From DATJPR01 sp963811705 (GTDB taxonomy: Bacteria > Bacteroidota > Ignavibacteria > UBA10030 > UBA6906), in contig CAWESL010000021.1 of NCBI GenBank assembly GCA_963811705.1, forward strand, positions 62,001 to 126,000: a DNA stretch of 64,000 nt. The letters are read 5' to 3'. Shown one piece after another: positions 9,105 through 17,800 of the stretch; position 1 is the stretch's first letter, and the number at the start of each line of letters is the position of its first letter. The notes beneath the pieces were generated by a model. The model ran no database searches. It was given only the letters and a program-made list of their open reading frames with translations, and had not been told where the DNA came from. A program made the translations under genes and the position numbers.

Positions 9105-9827
9105 CTACTGAGCGAGTGCTGCCGCGCAGGCGATGATGGCAGCAACGTCTGCCTCACGGAGCGTCATCGCACACGATCGAATAGTTGCGCCGGTCGTGAT
9201 CACGTCATCGACCAGCAGGATGGTTTTCCCGCCGAGCACGGATGATGGTCCGCCTGCCAGTGTGAACACCCCCTCCACGTTTTTGGCCCGTTGCGCACTG
9301 TCGAGCGTCGTCTGCGACCGCGTGTACACGGCACGGCGCACAGCATGCGGGAGCACGGGAACTCCCAGGACCCTCGACATCCCTTTCCCGAGGTAATACG
9401 ACTGATTGTATCCGCGTTCACGAAGCTTCGAACGATGGAGAGGAACCGGCACGATGACGGTCCTACCGGACGCCGCGCTCGCGACGATTCCTCTCGCGAT
9501 TTCCATCCCCATCATGGTTCCGATCCGAGTCATGCCGTTGTATTTCAGTTGATGCATGAGTTGCTGGAGCGGACCCTCCTTCTCAAAGTAATACGGCGCC
9601 ACCAGGCGGTCCAGACACCCGTCTGCCGTGAGGAAGCTCCTGGTCTGTTCGTACACCGCGTCACCATCGTGAACACAATGAAGAGCCTGGTGACACCGCA
9701 GGCAGAGGCCGCCCGAATGCAGGGCGATTGGAGTTTTGCAGGAAAGACAGGTGGGGGGAAAAAGGAAGGAAACAAACGGATCGGTAAGAGACCAGAAATT
9801 TTGTCGACGGCGCGGTGTGACAGGCAT
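9105..9827 (-). CDS. comF: ComF-family phosphoribosyltransferase-like protein
   Basis: 240 residues. The N-terminus carries two CxxC pairs (CLSCKTP and CLRCHQ) that resemble the zinc finger of ComF, followed by a PRTase fold with PVPLHRSKLRERGYNQS and the PRPP-binding loop ILLVDDVITTGAT. ComF proteins assist DNA uptake during natural transformation, probably with ComFA and PriA; only ComF is visible here. It follows uvrB with a 66-bp gap, so both may share a transcript. Confidence 0.88.
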   Translation of the reverse strand: MPVTPRRRQNFWSLTDPFVSFLFPPTCLSCKTPIALHSGGLCLRCHQALHCVHDGDAVYEQTRSFLTADGCLDRLVAPYYFEKEGPLQQLMHQLKYNGMTRIGTMMGMEIARGIVASAASGRTVIVPVPLHRSKLRERGYNQSYYLGKGMSRVLGVPVLPHAVRRAVYTRSQTTLDSAQRAKNVEGVFTLAGGPSSVLGGKTILLVDDVITTGATIRSCAMTLREADVAAIIACAAALAQ

Positions 9828-9893
9828 GATGGCTCCGGAAATTCGCCCCTCCTCTTTGTATACTGCGAGAAGCGCGATTTTCCGAACGACCCT

Positions 9894-11933
9894 TCAGCTT
9901 TTTTTTGCCCCGCGGCTCTTCCCGGAATCCTCGAGTTTTTCGATCTCATCCCGCAACGCGGCAGCGCGTTCGAATTCGAGATCGCGGGCGGCATTGTCCA
10001 TCTCCGTCTTCAACTCCGACAGGAGGTCGGCTTTCTGTTCCGGGGTCAGATACCGGATCACGCTTTCGTTAATCTGCGGCATCCGCTGCCGGTCCCTGCG
10101 GGCATCGCGTGCCGCCTTGACATCTGCGACGGCGGTTGCCGCGAGGACTTCCTCGACGGACTTATAGACGGTCGTGGGAGCGATATGATGCTCGCTATTG
10201 TAGGCCAACTGCTTCTCACGACGCCGGTTCGTTTCATCGAGCATCCGTTGCATGGACCCGGTCACGGTATCGGCGTACAGGATGACCAGACCGTTGACAT
10301 TGCGGGCGGTACGCCCTGCCGTCTGTATCAGTGACCGCTCCGACCGCAGGAACCCCTCTTTGTCCGCATCGAGTATCGCCACCAGCGACACTTCGGGAAG
10401 ATCCAGCCCCTCGCGCAAGAGGTTCACCCCGACCAGAACATCGAAATCGCCCAAGCGAAGGTCGCGCAGGATCTCGACCCGTTCCAGGGCGTCAACTTCC
10501 GAATGAATGTACCGGACCCTCACGGTGATGTCCTCGAGATATTCCGTGAGGTCTTCCGCCATTCGCTTCGTGAGCGTCGTAACGAGTGTCCGTTCCTGTC
10601 GCACCGCCCGATTGCGGATCTCGGCGATCAAATCGTCGATCTGATTTTTGACGGGCCGGATTTCCACGATCGGATCGACGAGTCCAGTCGGCCTGATGAC
10701 CTGCTCAACCACGACTCCCTTGCTCTTTTCAAGTTCATAGTCTGCAGGTGTGGCACTCACGAAAATCACCTGTTTGACCAGCGTCTCCCATTCGTTGAAG
10801 GTGAGCGGACGGTTGTCCAGTGCCGACGGGAGTCGGAAGCCATGCTCCACCAGCGTGAGTTTCCGGGACCGGTCCCCATGCCACATCCCTGCGATCTGGG
10901 GGACGGTGACGTGCGACTCGTCGATCACGAGGAGATAGTCTTCCGGGAAATAGTCGAAGAGGCAGGCGGGACGGGAGCCGGGAGGGCGCTGGGCGAGGTG
11001 GCGCGAGTAGTTTTCAATTCCGGAACAGTAGCCAACCTCCCGCATCATTTCGAGGTCGAATCGGGTCCGCTGCTCAAGGCGCTGGGCTTCCACCAGTTTG
11101 TTCGCGGAGCGCAACTCCGCGAGACGTTGTTCGAGTTCTTCTTCGATCCCTTTATAGGCGCGGTCCAGCGTGGCCCGCGAGGTGACGAACTGCTTCGCGG
11201 GGTAGATCACTTCGTACTCTGTTTCGCCGAGGACTTTCCCGTCCAGCCGGTTGATGTACGAAATGCGTTCGATTTCGTCGCCGAAGAATTCGATCCGCAC
11301 TGCTTCGTCGGTCTCGTACGCGGGGATGACTTCCACCACATCCCCGCGGACCCTCATGGTGCCGCGGACGAAATCAAAATCGTTTCGGGTATAGAAAATA
11401 TTCAGGAGCTTCCGGAGAAGCGCGTTGCGTTCGATGCGCTCCCCCTTCCGGATCACGACGATCTGGCTCGCCCATTCGTCCGGTGCGCCGATGCCATAAA
11501 TACAGCTGACCGACGCCACGACGATCACATTTTTCGCCCCGCTCAACAGCGCGCTGGTTGCACGAAGCCTGAGCCGGTCGATTTCATCATTGATCGAGGC
11601 GTCCTTTGCAATATACGTGTCGGTCTGCGGGACGTACGCTTCCGGCTGGTAGTAATCGTAGTAGGAGATGAAGAACTCGACGCGGTCTTTCGGAAAGAAC
11701 CTCCGGAACTCTGCGTAGAGTTGCGCGGCAAGGGTCTTGTTGTGGGACATGACCAGCACGGGTTTCTCGATCGCCGCAATGACGTTCGAGACCGTGAAAG
11801 TCTTCCCGCTCCCCGTGACACCGAGGAGGGTCTGGTATTGGTCTCCGCGCCGGAGTCCTTCGGTTAACTCCCGAATGGCCTCCGGCTGGTCGCCTGCCGG
11901 CTTCAGGTCGGAAACGAGATTAAAGACGCCCAA
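9894..11933 (-). CDS. uvrB: UvrABC excision nuclease subunit B
   Basis: 679 residues, full-length UvrB. Visible are the Walker A motif GVTGSGKTFT, the damage-probing beta-hairpin YYDYYQPEAYVP, the helicase motifs DESHVTVPQI and TAGRTARNVNG, and the C-terminal UVR domain that contacts UvrC. It verifies lesions handed over by UvrA in nucleotide excision repair. The start codon is TTG and abuts the TAA of the upstream permease gene, which suggests translational coupling to the export operon. No other uvr gene is in the window. Confidence 0.96.
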   Translation of the reverse strand: MGVFNLVSDLKPAGDQPEAIRELTEGLRRGDQYQTLLGVTGSGKTFTVSNVIAAIEKPVLVMSHNKTLAAQLYAEFRRFFPKDRVEFFISYYDYYQPEAYVPQTDTYIAKDASINDEIDRLRLRATSALLSGAKNVIVVASVSCIYGIGAPDEWASQIVVIRKGERIERNALLRKLLNIFYTRNDFDFVRGTMRVRGDVVEVIPAYETDEAVRIEFFGDEIERISYINRLDGKVLGETEYEVIYPAKQFVTSRATLDRAYKGIEEELEQRLAELRSANKLVEAQRLEQRTRFDLEMMREVGYCSGIENYSRHLAQRPPGSRPACLFDYFPEDYLLVIDESHVTVPQIAGMWHGDRSRKLTLVEHGFRLPSALDNRPLTFNEWETLVKQVIFVSATPADYELEKSKGVVVEQVIRPTGLVDPIVEIRPVKNQIDDLIAEIRNRAVRQERTLVTTLTKRMAEDLTEYLEDITVRVRYIHSEVDALERVEILRDLRLGDFDVLVGVNLLREGLDLPEVSLVAILDADKEGFLRSERSLIQTAGRTARNVNGLVILYADTVTGSMQRMLDETNRRREKQLAYNSEHHIAPTTVYKSVEEVLAATAVADVKAARDARRDRQRMPQINESVIRYLTPEQKADLLSELKTEMDNAARDLEFERAAALRDEIEKLEDSGKSRGAKKS

Positions 11934-13151
11934 TTATTCGTACCTAAGTGCCTCGATGGGACTCAGACTTGCGGCCTTTCTGGCCGGATAGAAACCGAAG
12001 AACATGCCGACCGCCGCCGAGAATGCGAAAGAGATGCCGACGGAGGAACTCGAAACAAACACGGGCCAACCCGCCAGACGGGAGATCAATCCTGAACTCA
12101 CCCATCCGATGGCGATCCCGACCAGCCCGCCCAGGACGCTCAACATGATCGCCTCGATGAGGAACTGCTGAAGAATGTCCGCCCTGCGCGCCCCGATCGA
12201 CATCCTGATCCCGATTTCCCTTGTCCGCTCGGTCACCGAGACGAGCATGATATTCATGATCCCGATGCCCCCGACCACCAGGGAAACCGAGGCAATACTC
12301 GCCAGGAGCATCGTCATGATGGATGACGTGGATGTCGCCGCCGTGGCAATGTCGGACTGATTCCGGATCGTAAAATCGTTCTCCTGCCAGTCCTGCAGCC
12401 GGTGCCGCACCCGGAGCAGGTCGGTAATTTCAGACTGTGCCTCGGGGATCTGATTGAACGTGACTGCGGACACGAGGAGCGACGGAACGAAATCGATCCC
12501 CTGGATCTTCTTCTCGACCGTGGAGAACGGCGCGATGATGATGTCGTCCTGGTCCATTCCCATTGCATTCTGACCCTTCTTCGCCAACACGCCGAGGATC
12601 TTAAAAGGGAGTTTCGAAATACGGATGGTCTGCCCCACGGGATCTTCGCCGGGGAAAAGGTTGTCGACAACGGTTTGGCCGATCACGCACACTTTCGTCG
12701 CACCGCGATCGTCCTGGTCGGTAAAAATATCGCCGGAGGAGAGTTTCCAGTCGCGGATCTTGAAGAAATCCGTCCACCCCCCCTGGATCGCCGTGCTCCA
12801 GTTCAGGCTCCCGGCAACGATCTGCCTGTTGACGCGTGTGCTCGGCGTGATCGCGGCGACCGCCGGGCATTGATCGCGGATGGCGGCGACGTCGTCGAGG
12901 GTCAGCGTTTGAGCCGCGCCCGCGCCGGAACTGATGCCGCCGAAATTTGTCGCGCTCGGAAAAACGATGAGAACGTTCGTCCCGAGCGAGGCAATCTGAT
13001 CCTGCACGGCACGCTGCGCTCCCTGTCCGACGGCAACCATCGCGATCACCGCGCCGACGCCGATGATAATTCCGAGCATCGTCAGGACCGCGCGCGTCTT
13101 GTGCCGGAGCAGGGAGTATACCGCGATGGACAACGTTTCAAGAATTCGCAT
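11934..13151 (-). CDS. MacB/FtsX-type ABC transporter permease
   Basis: 405 residues: an N-terminal transmembrane helix (residues about 18-42), a large periplasmic MacB_PCD-like domain, then three C-terminal helices typical of FtsX/MacB permeases, ending LSPIEALRYE. Between helices are the common REIGIRMSIGARR coupling motif and GGIGIMNIMLVSV. It should work with a separate ATPase, but none is encoded beside it. It follows the adaptor gene by 2 bp and directly abuts uvrB. The substrate is unknown; macrolide or lipoprotein/peptide export are family possibilities. Confidence 0.85.
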   Translation of the reverse strand: MRILETLSIAVYSLLRHKTRAVLTMLGIIIGVGAVIAMVAVGQGAQRAVQDQIASLGTNVLIVFPSATNFGGISSGAGAAQTLTLDDVAAIRDQCPAVAAITPSTRVNRQIVAGSLNWSTAIQGGWTDFFKIRDWKLSSGDIFTDQDDRGATKVCVIGQTVVDNLFPGEDPVGQTIRISKLPFKILGVLAKKGQNAMGMDQDDIIIAPFSTVEKKIQGIDFVPSLLVSAVTFNQIPEAQSEITDLLRVRHRLQDWQENDFTIRNQSDIATAATSTSSIMTMLLASIASVSLVVGGIGIMNIMLVSVTERTREIGIRMSIGARRADILQQFLIEAIMLSVLGGLVGIAIGWVSSGLISRLAGWPVFVSSSSVGISFAFSAAVGMFFGFYPARKAASLSPIEALRYE

Positions 13152-13153
13152 GG

Positions 13154-14476
13154 CTAGAACCTTCCTCTCGGGCCTCCCATCCGCTGCGGACCGAACGGAT
13201 TTTGCGCCGACTGAGGACCGTTCTGCGATTCCAGGGCGCCGACTATGATCTGATCGCCGGGTTTCAGATCCCCCTGCATCACCTCGACGTACCGAGCATT
13301 CTGGATTCCCTTCGTGATGGCGATCGGGGCCGGTTTTCCGTTCCGGAGGACCCAGACACGCCCATGGGTCGCTTTCACTTGAACGGCAGGTTGCGCGAGC
13401 GGATTGATGGTGCTCCCCTGTGCCGGACCTTGCTGGCCCCCGCGTTTCCAGTTCCCCCGTTCACCGCGACCGGCCTGTCGTTCACCCATCGCCGCGGGTC
13501 GCGCGCTTGTGTCCGTGGACGCTTTCTGTCCCGCGGGCTGCATGGTCTCACGCTCCGCCCCGGGAGGAGTGAAGCGTGTGGCGAGAACGGGAACCCGCAA
13601 GACATCGTGTCTTTCGTCCACCATAATCGAAACCGTTGCCGTCATGCCCGGCATCAGTTTGAGATCGGGGTTTGCCACGTCGATGATCACCGTGTAGTTC
13701 ACAACGTTCTGCGTGATCGTCGGCGACAGGCGCACTTGCGCAACGGTCCCGTGAAAATCCATGTCGGGATATGCATCGACATGAAACGTCACGTCCTGTC
13801 CCTGCCGGACATTCCCGATGTCCGCCTCATCGATCGCCGCCTGAACCTGCATCTTGCGAAGGTCGTTGGCAATTGCATACAGCGTCGGTGCCTGGAGACT
13901 CGCCGCCACGGTTTGTCCGACGTCAACGTTGCGCGAGATCACGACGCCGCTGATCGGCGACGTGATCGTCGCATATTGAAGGTTGATGATTGCACGATCA
14001 TATTGCGCTTTCGCCGACTCGAGTCCCGCTTTCGCCTGTTCTTCCGCGGTGAGGGCCGCATCGTAATCGGATTGAGCGACGAGGTTCTTCGCGAACAGGT
14101 CCTTCGTTCGCCGGAACGTCCTCTCGGCATCGTTGAGCGTGGCCTGAGCGCGGTCCTGCTGCGCTTTCATGTCGTTCACATTGGCCTGCAACGATGTTGG
14201 GTCAAGTTGTGCGAGCAACTGACCCCGACGGACCACCGTATTGAAATCCGCATAAAGCTTGGCAATCGTCCCGGAGACCTGCGATCCGACCTGGACAGTC
14301 GTATCGGCACTCAACGTCCCCGTCGCCGTAATGGTGATTTCCACATCACCGCGGTCGACCTTGTCAAACCGGTAGGTGACCTTGTCCGAAGAGGTCCCCA
14401 GCGCCAAAAACGCCACGGCACCGATCGCCACCACGGCGCCGGCGATCAGGAGCCACATTGTTCGTTTCGATTTCAT
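13154..14476 (-). CDS. MacA/HlyD-type periplasmic adaptor protein
   Basis: 440 residues with an N-terminal membrane anchor (residues 7-27), a lipoyl/biotinyl-like half motif (GTLSADTTVQVGSQVSGTI), a long coiled-coil hairpin (about residues 95-165), and beta-barrel domains. This is the membrane-fusion partner that links an inner-membrane exporter to an outer-membrane channel. Two long low-complexity G/Q/R/P-rich stretches (around 300-355 and the last 25 residues) are unusual. It is the first gene of an adaptor-permease-uvrB-comF run driven from 14609-14637; no outer-membrane TolC-like gene lies alongside. Confidence 0.86.
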   Translation of the reverse strand: MKSKRTMWLLIAGAVVAIGAVAFLALGTSSDKVTYRFDKVDRGDVEITITATGTLSADTTVQVGSQVSGTIAKLYADFNTVVRRGQLLAQLDPTSLQANVNDMKAQQDRAQATLNDAERTFRRTKDLFAKNLVAQSDYDAALTAEEQAKAGLESAKAQYDRAIINLQYATITSPISGVVISRNVDVGQTVAASLQAPTLYAIANDLRKMQVQAAIDEADIGNVRQGQDVTFHVDAYPDMDFHGTVAQVRLSPTITQNVVNYTVIIDVANPDLKLMPGMTATVSIMVDERHDVLRVPVLATRFTPPGAERETMQPAGQKASTDTSARPAAMGERQAGRGERGNWKRGGQQGPAQGSTINPLAQPAVQVKATHGRVWVLRNGKPAPIAITKGIQNARYVEVMQGDLKPGDQIIVGALESQNGPQSAQNPFGPQRMGGPRGRF

Positions 14477-14608
14477 TGATTTCCAGAGATGCTATGTGGT
14501 CAATGCGCGGGGTGACCGCAGCCAATTCCGCCCGCCTGTTTACCCTTGGACACAGTTCGATTTAGGGGAGTTTAACGATTCGTCCCGGGATATGCGTTTT
14601 CCGCTGCT

Positions 14609-14637
14609 AAGATAGCAATTGGGGTCAGGAAAACCAA
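14609..14637 (-). promoter_or_regulatory. Promoter of the MacA-like operon
   Basis: On the minus strand TTGGTT (14632-14637), a 17-bp spacer and TATCTT (14609-14614) lie about 130 bp before the adaptor start codon. Confidence 0.55.
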
Positions 14638-14690
14638 GGATTCCGGCGAAGTCTCTTTCTTGAGGGGAGGATCCGGGAGTACGGGCCAGA

Positions 14691-14712
14691 AGGCCGGGAT
14701 GCACACCGGCCT
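14691..14712 (-). terminator. Possible terminator of the cytochrome locus
   Basis: A perfect 7-bp stem, AGGCCGG / CCGGCCT, with an 8-base loop lies 70 bp downstream of the last gene of the cytochrome locus. It lacks a clear U-tract, so the call is weak. Confidence 0.35.
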
Positions 14713-14781
14713 GAGAGCGGGAGAGAACACCATCACCCCCAGGCCGACATGCGGTCGCCTGAACGGCAGACTGGAAACGGC

Positions 14782-16116
14782 TTAATGGACAAGTTGCTGC
14801 TGGAATTCGATGCCGACGCTTTTCAGAAACTCGAACGGCAGCTCGCCGCCGGCGAAGATGAACACGTAATCGTTCTTCAGCGTCAGGACTTCGTCGGGGG
14901 TTTTAATGCGCACTTCGTGTTCAAGGATTTCCTCGACTTCGGAATTCATCAAGGCATTGATCCCGCCGGATTTCAGATAGGTTTGAAGGCGTTCCATGTT
15001 TCTCGCCTTGATTCTCTGAAACTCCGGTTTTCGGTACGAGAGCGTCACCGTGTTTGTCTTCTGGAGGGCGAGGCCCATGGCCGCTTCAACTGCCGAATCC
15101 CCGCCGCCGATGATCAGGACATGGCTGCTTTGATACGATTCCGCATCCATAAGACGGTATGTCACTTTCCCAAGCTGCTCCCCCGGAACACCGAGCTTTC
15201 GCGGCGTCCCCCGTCTGCCAAGTGCGAGCACGATGTGCCTGGCCTGATAGTGCCCCTTCGCCGAGTCGATTTCGAAAAGATTCTCTTTCTGGCGAATCGC
15301 CGTCACCTTTTCCTCCGTGTGCACACGGAGTTCGGTCTTCTCGACGATTTCGGTCCAGGCCTGGAGGAGCGTCTCCTTCGTTGTTTCTGAGAGCTTGAGT
15401 CTTCCCCAGAGCGGAAGTTCAACGGGCGACGTCATGACGATTTTTTGTCGGGGGTATTGGAGGATAGTCCCGCCTGTTCCACCCTGTTCGAGAACAAGAT
15501 AGTTCAAGCCCTCCTCCTTCGCGCCGAGTGCCGCGGCGATCCCTGCCGGCCCCGCGCCGACGATTGCGACGTCGTAAGCGCCGTCCGGAGTCTTGATCCC
15601 GCCGTTGCGGGTCCGGGCCGCGATCGTCTCGACCACGGACTTCCCCTGCAACACGGCGTTCTTGATCAATCCGATTCCCCCCAACTCGCCTGCGATGAAG
15701 ATATTGGGCACAGAGGTCTCGTAGTCGCTCGTCAGGATCGGAAGATCAGCACTCTTGCCGGGGGAGGCCATCAGCATGGTGATCCCGCCAACGGGGCACG
15801 CCTCCGCGCAAACACCGTGGCCGACACACCTCGCCCCGTGCACCAGGGTTGCTTTCCCGTCGATGACCCCGATGACATCACCCTCGGGGCAGGCAGAGAC
15901 GCATCCACCGCAGCCAATACACACCAGGGCATCGATGTGTGGATGCATCGTCACCGCGGCTTGCAGACCGGAGATTTTGAGCTCTTCAAACCGCTTGGCT
16001 GCTGCGCGGTCCCGCCGCCGAATTTTTATGGCGTACGGGACAACCGTCACCAGGATGATGACTGCGCTAATGGCAATGGTCAAAACACTGTCTTCAGACA
16101 TACCGGCAATTGTCAT
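14782..16116 (-). CDS. Membrane-anchored 2x[4Fe-4S] flavoprotein oxidoreductase, apparently circularly permuted
   Basis: 444 residues. An N-terminal transmembrane helix (residues 10-30) is followed by two ferredoxin motifs, CIGCGGCVSACPEG (66-79) and CVGHGVCAEACPVG (97-110), then VPNIFIAGELGG (about 136-147), which resembles the C-terminal FAD motif of thioredoxin-reductase-like enzymes. Only after that comes the FAD Rossmann motif VAIVGAGPAGIAA (183-195) and a second dinucleotide motif HVLIIGGGDSAVEAAM. No CxxC redox disulfide is present, so it is not a thioredoxin reductase. I infer electron transfer between NAD(P)H, flavin, the clusters and the cytochromes encoded upstream. It is the last gene of the cytochrome locus. 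Confidence 0.8.
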   Translation of the reverse strand: MTIAGMSEDSVLTIAISAVIILVTVVPYAIKIRRRDRAAAKRFEELKISGLQAAVTMHPHIDALVCIGCGGCVSACPEGDVIGVIDGKATLVHGARCVGHGVCAEACPVGGITMLMASPGKSADLPILTSDYETSVPNIFIAGELGGIGLIKNAVLQGKSVVETIAARTRNGGIKTPDGAYDVAIVGAGPAGIAAALGAKEEGLNYLVLEQGGTGGTILQYPRQKIVMTSPVELPLWGRLKLSETTKETLLQAWTEIVEKTELRVHTEEKVTAIRQKENLFEIDSAKGHYQARHIVLALGRRGTPRKLGVPGEQLGKVTYRLMDAESYQSSHVLIIGGGDSAVEAAMGLALQKTNTVTLSYRKPEFQRIKARNMERLQTYLKSGGINALMNSEVEEILEHEVRIKTPDEVLTLKNDYVFIFAGGELPFEFLKSVGIEFQQQLVH

Positions 16117-16160
16117 GAGTTCAAGTCCCCCCAGACCTGGTACAACCTACTGAGAATCAC

Positions 16161-17795
16161 CTAAAAACGCATCCCCAATTCGAAGAAGATGCGCTGCGAA
16201 TCCAACGTCGTATCCCAAACCTGGTCAAAACTCACCATGCTGTACCACTTCCGCGTGATGCTCCAGTTGACCATCCCGGTCAGCGTCGTGGTTTTGTACC
16301 CCTGCGGGGTACCCACAATATCATAAACGTATTGATCGAGCCGGGCGTTCAATGAAATTGATCCGCCGATCCAGAAATCAGCGTCGGCGGAAATATCGCG
16401 GCCGTCGGTATATGCTCCGAGAATCCTTGAATACCGCGCCCCGAGGCTGAGTGGAGTCCCCAGGATACTGTAGGATCGAAGCGATCCACTCAAGGATCGG
16501 GAATCACGAGTATCCGCAGTTTTTGCCCTGTAGGTCCCGTCAAATGATGCAGTGAGTCGGAGCGGGAGCCGAAACGATACGCCGCCCCGGAATCCTTGCT
16601 GGAGATCCCGATTGATCAGAGAGTCGGCAATCGACCTCATCGTATCGAAGAGATAGATGGCTCGCGTGGCATCGTAACCGCCGTTGATCGTCAACCAATC
16701 GGTTGGAAAATAGGAGACAGAGGCGAACGTGTTGGTGAGATTGAACGCGCCGCTCTTGATGCCGTTGTTGATGGTGTGAAGGTCGATTTCCGAACTCTCG
16801 TACAGCATCAACGACGTGCCGAGGTGCGATGATCCCTGGAGGTAGAGGAAATCGCGGTCGAACTTCCCGTCATGCAGCTGTTGCCCGTAGGCGAGTGTGA
16901 GGTCGGTCCGGTTGGCGAAGATGTCTCCCCATCCATAGTTCGCGAAGACGATCCCCCGCTGCTGGGTAAGATCAAGACTGGAATTTGTATAGTCCGGTTG
17001 TGTTCCGAGGAGCGCACCGGCGGTAAAATTCCCCTCCTTCAGATAGACCTGCGCACCGTCGACCTGTCCGAGGCCTCCTGCATACCGGGACGTCAATCGT
17101 CCGGCGTCGAAACCCACCCCCTCGCCGGGAGCCGAAGAAATCTGCATCTGGTAGAGGCGCATCTTCATCCGCGGGCCTGTGCCATAGAACCCATACTGCG
17201 GGGAGAAGTCGTAGTAGCTTCGACCGTAGAACGTGAAGGTGTAGTTCGATCCGAACAGTCTCTGCGAGCTCAATTGCAGCAGGAGCGATGGCTGAGAGAA
17301 GTTCATCGTTCCCTTCAGCTGTCCAGCCCCCACATATTGGACGGCAACTCGCCCGTGGATCGCGGACAAATCCGGCCCTTTGGCTGCGGAGGAGACAAGA
17401 AATTTCCCGGTCCCGGCCTGTGCGCCGCGGGTGGTGTCGGTCGTCGACACGCCGGCCGTTTCCTGCTCCGGCGCGGGTTTCGTGATCGGACGGAGAACGA
17501 ATATGCTGTCCCCGACAGCGATCTCGCCGGTCTTCCAGGCATAGGGCGCCGATGAGGAACCGCTGGATATTGCGGCGATGATCAGCGTAATGCGGTGCGA
17601 CGGTTTGTGGAGGACGATGACGGTATCCCCGGCCGCAAGTCCTGCCGTCGTCCCGGCGTTCATGTACACTGTTCCCGAGGAGAGATATGTGACCGCCGCA
17701 GGAAACGGATAGAGCCGTTCCTGCGCACGGCTGCTCGTCATCGCGAGAGCGCCGAAGAAAACAAGGACGATGAGTTTCGATGTGAATGAACGCAT
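16161..17795 (-). CDS. Putative outer-membrane beta-barrel protein of the cytochrome locus
   Basis: 544 residues with a signal peptide (residues 1-25, cleavage near SRAQ). A small N-terminal domain (about 30-105) has the pattern VYMNAGTTAGLAAGDTVIVL...GDSIFVL seen in SH3-like envelope domains. After a linker, the rest alternates in polar/hydrophobic beta-strand fashion and ends in ELGMRF, a terminal aromatic typical of outer-membrane barrels. No heme motif. It starts 5 bp after the 46-heme cytochrome gene ends, so it may form the outer-membrane sheath or attachment for the cytochromes; that role is inference. I recognise no named family. Confidence 0.65.
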   Translation of the reverse strand: MRSFTSKLIVLVFFGALAMTSSRAQERLYPFPAAVTYLSSGTVYMNAGTTAGLAAGDTVIVLHKPSHRITLIIAAISSGSSSAPYAWKTGEIAVGDSIFVLRPITKPAPEQETAGVSTTDTTRGAQAGTGKFLVSSAAKGPDLSAIHGRVAVQYVGAGQLKGTMNFSQPSLLLQLSSQRLFGSNYTFTFYGRSYYDFSPQYGFYGTGPRMKMRLYQMQISSAPGEGVGFDAGRLTSRYAGGLGQVDGAQVYLKEGNFTAGALLGTQPDYTNSSLDLTQQRGIVFANYGWGDIFANRTDLTLAYGQQLHDGKFDRDFLYLQGSSHLGTSLMLYESSEIDLHTINNGIKSGAFNLTNTFASVSYFPTDWLTINGGYDATRAIYLFDTMRSIADSLINRDLQQGFRGGVSFRLPLRLTASFDGTYRAKTADTRDSRSLSGSLRSYSILGTPLSLGARYSRILGAYTDGRDISADADFWIGGSISLNARLDQYVYDIVGTPQGYKTTTLTGMVNWSITRKWYSMVSFDQVWDTTLDSQRIFFELGMRF

Positions 17796-17800
17796 TGGTG

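Larger units (their letters stand above)
14477..14781. other. Intergenic spacer between the exporter operon and the cytochrome locus
   Basis: About 305 bp without a credible gene. It holds the promoter of the adaptor gene (14609-14637) and a hairpin (14691-14712) downstream of the Fe-S flavoprotein. I see nothing else. Confidence 0.6.
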
